A stretch of 64,000 nucleotides of DNA from assembly GCF_027744825.2 (NCBI RefSeq), contig NC_071347.1, positions 19,478,001-19,542,000 of the forward strand. Direction: 5' to 3'. The notes beneath the pieces are model-generated. The model was not told the DNA's origin, searched no databases, and worked only from the letters and a program-made list of their open reading frames with translations. Every line of letters begins with the position of its first letter. The first letter of the stretch is position 1. The DNA comes from Synchiropus splendidus (Eukaryota > Chordata > Actinopteri > Syngnathiformes > Callionymidae). Made by a program: the position numbers and the translations under genes. Positions 36,455 through 51,200 of the stretch are shown piece by piece.

Positions 36455-37775
36455 CAGGGAGCCGGAACTGCTTTCACAGTATCAATGTAATGTTAAAAAT
36501 AGTGATTTTATTAAAATTTTAAAATGAAGCGCCTATCATTTCTTTCTGGTTTTACATGAATTTACTTACTCATCGACGTCGTCTGAGCAAAATATTCATT
36601 ATTTTAGCAAAAATAAAATTGCAAATAAAGTCATTTTTATTCATTGCAAAACCGTCAGACGTCAAACACATTTGAATACAATAAAAGGGATTTTAACTTT
36701 TACTTCTAATATAATATAGCTCTCCGAATTAATTTCAGAATTAGTTACAGTTAGAGCTTTGTGGTGACATCTAGTGTCCAGAAATATAACACGGCGGTCC
36801 TAACTTATAGATATTAAAATAGTAAAAATAAAAGAATAACGCTAAGATATAGCATAACACAACATATATATGTGATCTGACACACATAGTTATTATCATA
36901 AAGAAATTAATTAGATATTTCTTAAATAATACGACAAAAAAATTGAAAGAAAAACATATACCAGAGATGAAGTTATGGAAATTATAAATAATATTTAGAG
37001 TGAGTTAAATTTATTTATTGGTCCTTCAGAGGTTTTTGTCAGTTGAGTGATCCTATGGCTCTTAATTCTCAATGCCAGTCATTACTGTGTACTTGCAGCT
37101 GCATTATATCACGATACATGGTCAGTTTTAAGATGCAAACATGGAGAGTCGAAGAACTAAAGCACTAGAGATGATGAGTTGTTGTCGTATGTTCCAGGTG
37201 GGGAAGACGCCACAGAGCAGACCCAAGTCTGGCAAAGTGGGATGTTGCCCTCATCCCTTTCACTAGTAAGGTGAACATCAATGGTTGAGAAGTAGCGAGA
37301 CAAAAATCACCCCTGGATGAAGAGTAATTGACTCGCTGGCTTGACTCTGTTTCCCCAAATGTGTCAGAGATGGAAGAAAATGTCAGGGTGACTGCAGCAA
37401 GAGGACGTGATGCACTGTCAGACTGTCAGACATTTCTCACCTCACACAGTTTAACTTCCTGCTTGAATGAAGATATATTCCTAGTTACGACACATGACTT
37501 TGTTACATGACCTCAGAATAACGACAGAGACATCATGATGATAGTTTTAATGTCACTTTTCAACACAGTAACGCAGGCATCAGCATAAATAACATAGAGC
37601 ACAGTTTGATAAAGCTACATGAGACACACACACTCACACACAGTCGAGTGTTAAGACAGTACCTTGAGCTGTGCAAAGAAAGAAACATTCAGGATTGCAT
37701 GTTCCTGAGATTCAGTAAAACCTTCAGATAAGATATGGCATGGTGGAGTATTGACAAGTCCCATGAGCTGCCTCT

Positions 37776-40850
<3,075 letters not shown>

Positions 40851-40853
40851 CAT

Positions 40854-41834
40854 GCGCTAGCAGCCAAGGTCGATGGGGAAGAAGCGGCTGTCAGCTCTAA
40901 CGGAATCACCTCCGGACGGTGGGTTTGAAATTTTCAAAATAAAAGTTCAGAATAGGAAACCATCTACGATTTGCATATACGCTCACCGATCATCAGAGTA
41001 TTTTGATTCGGCTTGTAGGATGCATTGCATTGTTTATTTCTAATATTCGCTAAACAAACGCCGTGGTGTTCGGGATGTTGCGAGAAGCGTGTCTATTTCC
41101 GGTTGAAATCGAGCATACAAATATTTTCTCATTTAAAATCTTTTCGCCAAGTTGCTATTAATTTGAGACTCTGGTAAATTGAACTTATATTAAAATGCAG
41201 ACTGTAGCCCGAAATGCTTGAAAATTATCATGTGACACTGACAACGCATTCATCATCAATTAGTCACACTTCCAGGCGCTTTTTAATATTTGTAAATAGC
41301 TGTTTAAATAACCCATTTTCCTATACAAACTTCTGAAAACACACGATCAAACGTTACTCATTTAATTATTAATTGAATTTATTTACCACAATTATGCCAT
41401 TTGCCTAACAAATGCAATGTTAAAAAAGCAAGTACAAACCATTCATGTCATCGTGTGTCGCAGAAATCAAAGCACACAGCAACATGGCGGCTACAAACAT
41501 GATCCAGCGATGCAGAATGGAAAAGCTCTTGATTGAATCTCTACTCTTCTTATTAGCAGCAGATCTATCAGCATAAATGGAGGCTGGAGTGGAGCACAGG
41601 AAGCACACTGTGCAAGTAAACCCAACTGAGGAGCATCGGCGTGGGTAAAGGTTTTCAAAGCACTCACCTGTATCGTCTGATACATAATGCATAGGATGTC
41701 GTGTAGGATCTGAACAAGTGCTGCACAGTAAGCCACGGGTCGTGTGAGTATGGCAATGTGTGGTAAGCATTTGGATATAGCTTGGTCATTTAAACCCATA
41801 CAGTACGTATAAACACGTCTTACTCCCCCCTCGT
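40854..41834. other. Gap between idh3a start and lrrc61 stop
   Basis: Holds the idh3a promoter and lrrc61 3' UTR. The two minus-strand ORFs of about 100 codons here have no recognisable family and lie in the lrrc61 3' UTR. Confidence 0.65.
41378..41383 (-). terminator. Candidate polyadenylation signal of lrrc61
   Basis: Minus-strand AATAAA about 450 bp after the lrrc61 stop, in an AT-rich stretch upstream of idh3a. Confidence 0.4.
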
Positions 41835-44800
41835 TCAGATGGCGTACTGCTTTGGCTGCTTCTTCAGGCTCATAGACCTTTCAGTTTGTGAGATGACGTG
41901 AGTGGCTCTGTTGTTCAGCAGCCTGCACTCATGAAGAACATCTGCAATACACAGAACCGGTCAGCTGGACTTCTTTTTATATACATACAGTCACCCCACA
42001 GATGAACCAACCATTGAACTGTTTATAAGCCTCTTCAACGATGGCATTGTTGGACCTCTTGATGTCCCAGTAGTTCTCCTCCACCCAGGGTTTGCAGTCA
42101 TGATGCTCCATTATCTGTCCATTCTTGTACGAAGCAGCTGAATATTGGAAGAGAAGCACACATCCTCACAACTGATGCACTAGGCTGATGTGTCGAACGA
42201 AGCGGCCAAGACTTGCCTTTAATAGTGTCGTCAATATCCTTACATAACTGGTACAGGTCGCTCCCACGACCCACAACTCTCTCACCTACAAACACGATTT
42301 CAAATTACTTTGATGACTGACGATTTGTTAGGCTATTTAAAAAGACAGTTTATACCATCCAGGACTTTGATGTGAGGAAACATCTCAAGGACCGTGGCTC
42401 TGTATGAAGCGCTCCGGCACACTGCAGTAACACATAGATGAAGTGAGTGAGAAACTGTACAGTTAATGGTGTTGTATTTACACCATAAGTACCTGGATTG
42501 GAGTAGTTGTAGGTGTTGTCTTTAAGACGAATATTTTCCAGCTTTCTCAAAGACTGAAGGCAATGGAGGTTTTCTGTGCTAAAACAAATATTGAAAGATT
42601 AACTTGCAAAAATAGTCTAACCGGACTATAATCAACAGAAAACACAAGAGTATTTATATTGTACTCACAAAAATACAGTATTCACAAAGCATTTCATATT
42701 CTGTACTTTCATTTAGTAGTCAACTATTTTTACTTAAATGTTTGGTAAACACTCTGATTCTGACTTTGCACCACGTAATGCTTTGAATATTAATGGCTGA
42801 AATTCTTAGGATTCATCAGTCACATGAACACTTTGACACCTCCTACGGTGCCACCTACGGAATTACTATTAACTATCACATCCATTGATTCCTTGAGATG
42901 GAAATAATGAAGGCGTTCTACCTGGATATGAAATTACCAGCCACGTTCAGATTCTGCAAACTCTCACAGCCGTGCAGTGGCTCTGAAATTCGACGACAGC
43001 ATTAAAACAATCCCACTCAACTGCTTGTTTGGCTGCGAAGCAAAACCCACCTAAATTGCAAATCCTGTTGGAAGACAGATTAAGAACGCAGAGCAGCCGA
43101 AGCGACGACAGCGCCGATAAACTGGTGATGTTGTTTCCAGACAGGTCCAGTCGCTCCAGATTCATACATTCGCCGATGCACCCAAGGTCGTGGATCCCTG
43201 CGAACACACACTCTCTCAATAGACGGAAAGCACTTATTCAGACAGAAACTCACCTAAACATCTGAATTTGAGGAACAGTATGGACTCCAGGTCAAACTCT
43301 CCCGTGTGCGACTTCAGCACCGCCGCAGTTATCTTCTCAAACTCTGCATCTGCAGGAACCACAAAGGCATCTTTCTTCTAACCACTGCGACAAAACCTCA
43401 GTCTCTTTTTTTTTTTATTAGTCACAAAGCAAAAGCTTGAAGCATTAATGTGCCTGCTCTATTTACGGAGGAGTGGGGGCAGATCATTTGTGCATCTCTG
43501 AATCGCTCATTTGAGGTTCTGCCAGTATACAAGTCAAAGGGAGGTCAACAATAGCAGCATACTTGTATTGCACGAGCCGATAATGCGACAACAATATTGT
43601 TTATAGAAAAACAAGTCAGCTGATCAGATGAACAAGATCGAATAAGACAGCAGGAGCTGCTGAGCGTAGCAGGAGCTCAGGGTTTATCAGAATTATCGGA
43701 CAAACAACTTGAAGCCACTCCAAGTCGTCTGGAGGGAAACTGTTTTCTACACAGCTGTGCACTGATGGCCTACTTTATTATAATGATTTACGTCTCCACA
43801 AAAACTCCCTGCAGCTGTTGGTCACTGCAAACGGATGAATTCTATTGGCTTAAAATCAAAGGTCGAATCGAGGCCTGCAGCTCAGACAGCAGTCAGAGAA
43901 ACAATAAACCTTTCAATAAATCTAAATATTCATGACCTTAAAAGGATTTAAGCAACATAGTTCATTATGGTTCATTATTTAGAATAACTGAAGAAGCCCT
44001 TTGACATACACATTTGCCATAGAAATGCACGGTGAATATTTTATAATGTGAAGCACTGTCTTCAGTGTTGTATTTAGTTGTAGTTTAGGATGTAGTTTTT
44101 GTGAAATAATTGGCTGAAAGTAGGGTATATCTAAACACAGCTGAATAGATTTCATTTTGTTGAGCAGCATTATTCCAAGAGTACTCAAATGTGACTTTTT
44201 ACCTTAAACTATTACAGTGCCAAGCCTTCCCTCATTTGGTGTCTATTATACCGACAAGCAACTATGTTCTCAGAGTTTGGCATTTTACATCATCGATTGC
44301 TCCACAAGCCAAAACACTTTACTCTGAGGACTGCATTTTTGTCAAGTCTGAGTACACAAAAGGTGCATTCACTTGGCACTCTACTTCCCCGCAACTCTCT
44401 GAGGGCATAGTGGATATGGTGCTTTCTGCTCCAGTAAGTTCACCTTTAGACTCTTCATTCAGTCATAGACCAAACAGATGATGCTGCATTTAATCCAAAT
44501 GTGACCGTTGCCCCAAGGATTTCCATCCAAGATTCTTTGAATTTCAAGCAAAGAAGAACTGCAGAATTGCTTTTTATAAATTAGATTTTGTAGGAAGCAT
44601 TTTTCCCCTAATTTTAGAAACATAAGGAGAAGTTCTGGGACACATTTTAAGGTAGTTGGTTGAATAGTAACTGCAACTTCAATCAGAGCAACATTTGTGT
44701 GTGTGTGTGTTTCTATGAACGTTTGGGAGTGAAAACCGGCCCCCAGTGGGGGAGAAAAGGAAGACTGCGGTTCATCAGAGAGCAGGAAGCAGATTTGACT

Positions 44801-46324
44801 GATTCAGATTCTGAAGAGGGATATTCCCTCTCTGATGAAGATGATAAAGTGAAACAGCATGTGGTGCCATGTCCAGACGGTGGCAGAGGCCCACGTAAAT
44901 GTAAAAAAAAACACGTAAATAGTGGCAGGCACGGTAGAAGCCACAGGAGAAAATACAGTGTGACTAGCAGCAGTAGTGTTCACGGTCTTGCCGTAAATAA
45001 CAGTGATGATGCTTAGTCTTCATCATCCTCATCACTGTTGCTTGAGAGATGAGGAGTATTTCTAGAGACTGAGCACATGCTTCGATGGATTTTTTTTTTT
45101 TATGTTGAGTAAAGTGCCTGTACAGGCGACGTTCCTCTAGTCACAGTGGTCCCAGTGAAAACTCTGAGGGGATCTGCTATCGGTGACATGCAGCAGTGAG
45201 GCCAAGTGCTCTGTGGGTCCACAATCTCAACTGCTCGCATATGAGCTGCAACATTTGTTGTGGTGCCAAAGAGCTTGATCTTTGTTTGGCAAAGCTTGCA
45301 AGCTGTTTGCATCATGTCCAGCTCAGTGTTTCTTGGTATTCAGTAACGCCCCAAATGAAAACTCTAGCCTTTACAAACGATGGAGCTGGATGGAGCTCCT
45401 TCTCCGCCATCTTTGTTTTGGTACTTTCTGTACATGCGTGCGTTGAAAAAAGGGCTGTGCGTTACAAAATAGCAGACAGCCAGTGGATTTTTCTTTTAAA
45501 ATTGATTTGGGACATAATAATCACAGCGAATGAGAATCACGATTCTTATTTGAATGTTTTTTTGTGCGCCCCTAACACCAGTGGATCAGATAAACTATGT
45601 AATGCACTATGGCTGCCAGTGACATCATGATACATACAAATCACAATGTGAGTGAATTTGCTCTCATCCAGAACACTAGGTCATTTCTCATTACCCGTTT
45701 GCCTTCATCTCCAACCATTTTCAAGATACAACCTTTTCAAGAAACGTGACATTAAAGGGGAATATTCCACTGAAAAAACAGGCAATAACACAGTGGACCA
45801 AGAGGATGTTGAGCTAAGAAGCTACAGATGCAAGAGTCGACCAAAGAGCTACGACATTATCTTGACATTAATTTAATTTTGCTGATATTAAAGTCGCATT
45901 AATGTAATTGTGTTTAATTCCATCTAATTACTGCCATTTGAAAGGCTGTTGCAAACATCCATATCCAAGTTAACTATGAACAGAGCTCATGAGATGAAAG
46001 AAGGCGGAATAGTAAACAACATAAAGCGGAATTACGGGTGGAATGATGTGGCACATTAGCATCTCATTCAGTGACTCTTGTATTGGCAGCTAGCGCTTGT
46101 TGGCTGCAGACCGGAGGATGAATCATCCGGATGCAGAGTGGGTGGCTTCTTGATGAGAAATGCTAATTGTATCCTTTCATCTCGACCACGGCTGACGACA
46201 CTGAGGCTGGCGGAACACGAGCCGCCGCAGAGCTTTAGCATAAACAGCTAGTGCATAGCTTAGCGTCATAGCAACAAGCGCTCCGTCCAAACTTACCTTG
46301 CTCCTTGTCTCGCTTCAGCTCCAT
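41835..46324 (-). CDS. lrrc61: Leucine-rich repeat-containing protein 61 (LRRC61)-like, 9 exons, complete
   Basis: Small LRR protein of unknown biochemical role. Exons: 46324-46297, 43349-43254, 43197-43051, 42982-42922, 42578-42493, 42421-42356, 42285-42217, 42137-42012, 41941-41835, giving 261 aa (human about 259). Visible: LKSHTGEFDLESILFLKF at the N-terminus, then LRR units (LERLDLSGNNITSL, LCVLNLSSNRICNL, LQNLNVAGNFISS, LRKLENIRLKDNTYNYSNP), an LRR cap (YRATVLEMFPHIKVLDGERV), and a C-terminal tail ending QYAI. The order of motifs matches LRRC61 as I recall it. The intron after 42217 uses a GC donor. The gene lies between idh3a and cib2, where human chromosome 15 has no LRRC61. Confidence 0.88.
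44218..44433 (+). other. Unidentified exon-like segment in lrrc61 intron 1 (opposite strand)
   Basis: A 216-bp open segment (72 codons) begins after acceptor ttacag and ends at a strong donor gtaagt, with phase 0 at both sides. It translates as protein-like sequence including NYVLRVWHFTSS, TLYSEDCIFVKSEYTKG and STSPQLSEGIVDMVLSAP. I do not recognise the family. It could be a real exon of a small nested gene, part of a decayed gene, or transposon-derived. Confidence 0.45.
44684..45016 (+). other. Unidentified open segment with acidic then basic tail, possible 3' partner of 44218-44433
   Basis: Open frame ending in a stop at 45016: GVKTGPQWGRKGRLRFIREQ, an acidic patch (DLTDSDSEEGYSLSDEDD), then Lys/Arg/Ser-rich sequence. 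A possible phase-0 acceptor (caatcag) lies just before 44684, but it would place a GT run in the coding part. No family recognised. Confidence 0.35.
45090..45445 (-). pseudogene. hAT transposase relic with BED zinc-finger (ZBED type)
   Basis: The minus strand reads MAEKELHPAPSFVKARVFIW and then, after a frame break, ACKLCQTKIKLFGTTTNVAA with a following HM. The CxxC plus TTNxxxH pattern is that of the BED zinc finger at the N-terminus of hAT transposases. It is short and frame-broken, so not functional. Confidence 0.6.
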
Positions 46325-48256
46325 TCTAGGCTACTGTGCGCCAGTAAAACTACCTAGTGGTGTATGAAAAGGGTAGAAAAGTACTGGGGAACAAAACAAG
46401 GCAGAAGCGTGGTGATGTTTGGGGAGTGAGGTATCGTCATTAGGACCGGAGTGCAGCAGCTGGCAGGTGGATTTGTGGCCGGATTCCTGCCGCTGCTGCT
46501 GCCGCAGAGAAGCGTTAATCTCCGGAGGCGGAGGTTGCGTCTGGAAAACCGCACTCGATTCACCGCGTTTCTGCAACATGTTTCGCGTATCTTTGATAAA
46601 AGTCTGACCCTTGAGGTGGCCCTTTTAAAGCACCCACAACTTTCACAACATTAAATATGTATTTACATAAATTGTACAAGGAAATTAATTTGAATCACGT
46701 CGAGTTTTATACGCACTACTGTTAGTTTTCACAGGACCTTTGCAAATTATTTAGTAATTATAGGTCACAGTTCAGAACAATAAAATATGCCTTAATATAA
46801 ATTCATCAATTTACTCCTCAGAGAACGCTACATAATCTCACTCGTGATAGATTCTATCTTATTCTGGGACAATATGATGCTATTATTTTTTTTTTCATAT
46901 ACGTGTGTTCAAAGTCACATCCTCAATATTATTCTATTAGCATCAACACAGTAAAATGACACCCTTATCACAAGGAATTCATTTTAATGACATGTTGTCA
47001 ATTAAAAAAGGTATTTTATAATTTTACATATATATCTTTTGAGGTTAAGCTTAAATTAAACCGCTTTGTAGTGATCATGGAAGCATCAGATATCTTGACT
47101 CAAGTTTTTTTTTTTGCAGCTTCTTCAGGGGTTTGCGCTTATAGGCAACATATTCACATGATTTTGTTCAAAGATTTTTTTACCACAAAAATGACCTTAT
47201 ACTGTAATTTAAGGCTTTGCTTTCATGCAGTGTTATGCGTTGAGTTTTAGGGCTTATTTATTTGTGTTTGCCAGGACTTAAGTTATGACTTATGACATCC
47301 ATAATGGCCATAAATAACACTTAATCAGAGTATGTCAGTCATTATGTTTAATGAATTTAAGGCTGGATATTTGTCTCTAAAATACCTGACTTAATTCATA
47401 TGTAAACTAGAGTGTCCTGCTCAAACCTGAGAACGTGACGCCCATATCTTCTTGGATGGGATTTGAACTCGGGGTCTTTCTGTAATGATGCAGCGCAGGA
47501 ATTCAGTTAGTCAAGTGTCGATTCACTGTCAGAATTTTATGTAACACAATGACCCATTTTCCCCTTAATCTCTCACCTGTCACGTGCTTATCTGTAAATG
47601 ACAATGGATTATATTCACTCGACGACGCACAGCAGGTTATGCTTCCATGGGATTATGGTTGAATGAGCAGGGTTTGAATCCTTAGACATAAAGTAACAGT
47701 AAAATGAAAATAATATAGTGCAGTATAATGTGAACTAAATCAAGACTGAACAAAAAACTGGTTAAAAACAGAGTAATATTGCACTTATTTAGCATTTTAG
47801 TTTTTATTTTAGGAAAAAAAAGTTAAAAAAAAAAAAAAAAGCATTTAATGAATGAGTTACAACGTACTGAATCGATGCCGTTATTCTCCCACAGGTGGCG
47901 GTGTTACATTTAAAATTGGCAATAATATTTTTTGTTTCTTTCTGTTGTTGCATAATAACAAATCGAGTTAGCGCTGACCACCGCCCCCGGTTCACCGCAT
48001 ACTGGATATGGAGCTATCCCGGCCTGGCGTGGCTGCAGGCGGGGAGAGGCGGGTCATCCTGCGGACTCTCCTCCTCAGCTGCTCCTCATGTTTTCATCCT
48101 CCTCCTCACGCCGCCGCAGTCATGGCTGACACCTCCTGCTAGCTCCAACATCTCGCCTCGCCGCGGACGGCCCTCCTCCCGCAGACGCTTCTCCGAAATC
48201 TACAGCATGAGAAAACTGAGGAAAGGCCGAGGACGAGAGTGAGAGACCGGGGAGAG
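46325..48256. other. Divergent gap between lrrc61 and cib2
   Basis: Promoter region of both genes. The last about 250 bp before the cib2 ATG are GC-rich and hold short upstream ORFs. The rest is AT-rich with no gene recognised. Confidence 0.65.
48207..48242 (+). promoter_or_regulatory. Upstream ORF in probable cib2 5' UTR
   Basis: ATG at 48207 encodes MRKLRKGRGRE and stops at 48242, only 14 bp before the cib2 start. A second tiny ORF, MADTSC, spans 48121-48141. Whether these are transcribed depends on the transcription start, which is not known. Confidence 0.4.
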
Positions 48257-51200
48257 ATGGGCAACAAGCAGACCATCTTCACGGACGAGCAGCTGGACGC
48301 CTACCAGGTAAGTTCCAGAATCTTCCTCAGCCAAGTCAATATTTAGATCCGGTCTGAACACAATCCCAATCGGAAACTGTCAAGCCCGTCACCTGCGGTG
48401 TGATGTTAATAAACAAGTCTCTGAATCTATCTATTGTCTTTACGTTTAGAAAAAGTTGGAATTTCTTAAGAATTGTTATTGTTATTGCAATGCATCAATT
48501 TACATAAAGCCTGCATACGTAATACAGGTCAGCAAGTCCTTAGTTTTTAAGTCAGATTATGTACGTATTTTGAATAAAAATACAATCTAATAAAGCCCCA
48601 ATATATATATAAATTGCATTTCAGAATTTTTCACATCTTGACTGAAGCTAAAAAATATTAAAAATAATTTTAAGGAGGGTTGTAAATAAGCACGTGATAA
48701 TAAATAATGTGCACTTATGACTCGAATTATTTGAAATTATTGACTAAATGTGGTCAAATGTGTTAGCAGGTATGAGCGAGGAATAATAGCAAAGCAAAAT
48801 TGGTTATAAAAATATATTCAAATTCATCCAGACATTAATACTATAACAGTGTAGTAGTGTAAATAATCAACTGTAGGTTCACAAATATCCCTTAAATTAG
48901 CGAGAGTGACTTGGAAAATTGGTAAATGACACAGTGTATCTACACGCATTGTTACAAGCTCATTATTCTAAGCAATGTATAGGAAGAACTCCAGATTCTG
49001 GCGTCACCTGTAGGGTTATTCATGTGTGACTCAATAATTAATGCCCAGTTCTGTGAAACTCTACTCTCAAGAGTCAGTCGGGTTCTCAAGAAGTCCTCTC
49101 CGGTTACTCTTTTTAAAACCCTCATGTGTAGATTCGAGTTATAAAGATGTCTGCTGCTGTTTAGTTGCTACAACTTATCCAGCTCATGATAATAATAATA
49201 ATAATGTATGGATTATAGTCAGTCATTGGCAAAAAAATGAAAGTAAAATCACTTATTGCTAAAAAAAAAATCTATCTTCTATAATTTGTTGTGTAGGGTG
49301 TATACAATGTGTTAGAGGAGAATGAAATAAAAATTCATTCATTCATTCGACGCTATAGTTTATCACTGGCCATCTAATATTTCTCTTTATTTTCCCATAT
49401 GCGCTCAGATTCTTTGCCCAGTATTTGCTGTTCATGGTTGTTACATCCTAGATCACCTTTACACCTTTCTCTAAATGAACCTGCTGAATCAATATTTTCT
49501 GGACGTGAATTCACGCTTTGAGTAAACAAACTGGTAAATATCAACTTCAGCTGGTGTGACTGGGATGTTTAAACAGCACATGAAACGACCAGCTTTTTAG
49601 ACAGTTCTTGGTGAGAATATGCCAAAGGTTGTCTGCGTGATATTTAAATGGTATAACCTGAAACACCTCAGGTGTTGTATCTCCAAATGTGCGCTCATCT
49701 GTTGCGCTGAAATGCGCCATCTATTGACCCATAACTCACTTGTCCTCTTTGTCTTTGCTTGTTTACATTTTTGCTAGTAAATCCATGTTGATTTTTTTTC
49801 TCTCAGCAAAACCAAAATAGTCTCCGGCAGCTGATCTGCAGACATAACAGGATCATGTTCTTGTGTCGCCTTTATTGTCACCAGTGACAACATGCACTCA
49901 CACCGTCGATATTCAGGGGAAACCAGAGACGCTTGCTAGAATGTACCAGCAGGTTGACATTTATGTTGTGAAGCTGCCACTCTCAGTACACATCCACGTG
50001 TGTATTGACATATGTATCTTATCTTCACAGGATTGTACTTTTTTCACCCGAAAAGAAATCTTACGGTGAGTCTGCAGTGTCTAATCTTGTCCATTGTGTC
50101 TGTCTGACAGTTGAGAAGCAAAGCACCACAACAATCTATTGGATGAATGCTCTTTGTTACTGTCATTTTCACCTTTGCTTTGCCTGTATAGAGAAATTAC
50201 ACTAAGGTTAAACACGTAGATCTGACACAACTGTTTTCAAAAACTGCGTCAGGAGTTAAAAGAATCATGAGTCAGCGTAATTATGCCAAGCAAATCGCCG
50301 CGTCCGACACAGATCAGGAAGTAAGTAAGTTGGTGTCTGAGATGATGATGAAAAACGGAATAGTTTGAGTAATAAAGAAACATTTTTTTTAATGACAAGC
50401 GTGTTTAATTTGGCTATTTTTTTATTTCGCAAAAACTGCCAACAAGCTGGCGTTCTTGAAAAAGTAAACAAGTCAAGCGTTGTCTTTCTAAGCTGGAAAC
50501 TTGGATGTGTTTTTGTTTTATTTGTTTGTATGTTTTAGCGTAGCCTTTAGCTCATAGTCACAATGGAGTCCGCGTACGTCAAAATCGTATTGTGTTGTCA
50601 GTTGTCTAGAGTTTTGGGGTGAAAACTGAGCACACAGTGTAGATTCTGCCTCAGTTTTGTGGTACAGTTGACTGAAATAATTTTGTATAGCATCCAATCT
50701 TCACAGGTGTTTGCTATTGAGAAAGCCGTCTGAGAACTGAAGCTGAGGAGTTGACCTTTTGACTGGTGTCCTCTTCAGCTGCACCTGCTCACATTGCCAG
50801 CTGTTAGGAAAGTAGCAGAGGCGAGAACATAACCAAATTGACAGTTGGTGATGGCTCATGGTTTAATGATTCACCGTCTGTCACCATTTTCCCTGCCAGG
50901 CACCGAGACACTGCCACCACACACACTACCAGTGTCACGAATGCGGCTGTGACTCTCTAAGCTCACGCTCTGACATCAGCTACTGAACTTTTCCCTGTCG
51001 CTTCAGGTCATATGTGCTTCTAAGAAAAGTACTGTAAAGAATTGGTGACAATGTTTTCACACCAAGTGTTTTGGATTTTTTTAATATCCAAAATGTTATG
51101 TTAATAGGTTTCTTAGGGCCCTCCAGGGGCCACTTGTTCCTCCCAACAACTCCTTACAGGTGTCTGTCTAGTAGCATAATGAACAACAGGAACATGTTGG

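Larger units (their letters stand above)
36380..37775. other. Gap between dnaja4 promoter and idh3a 3' end
   Basis: The first 100 bp carry the dnaja4 heat-shock elements. The rest is AT-rich and includes the idh3a 3' UTR; nothing else recognised. Confidence 0.65.

Noticed and set aside
41420..41799. Two overlapping minus-strand ORFs of about 100 codons
   Set aside because: They lie in the 3' UTR of lrrc61, overlap each other in different frames and show no family signature.
47895..48242. 115-codon ORF ahead of cib2
   Set aside because: It spans an AT-rich promoter part and the GC-rich 5' UTR, has no domain, and only its last codons form a plausible uORF.
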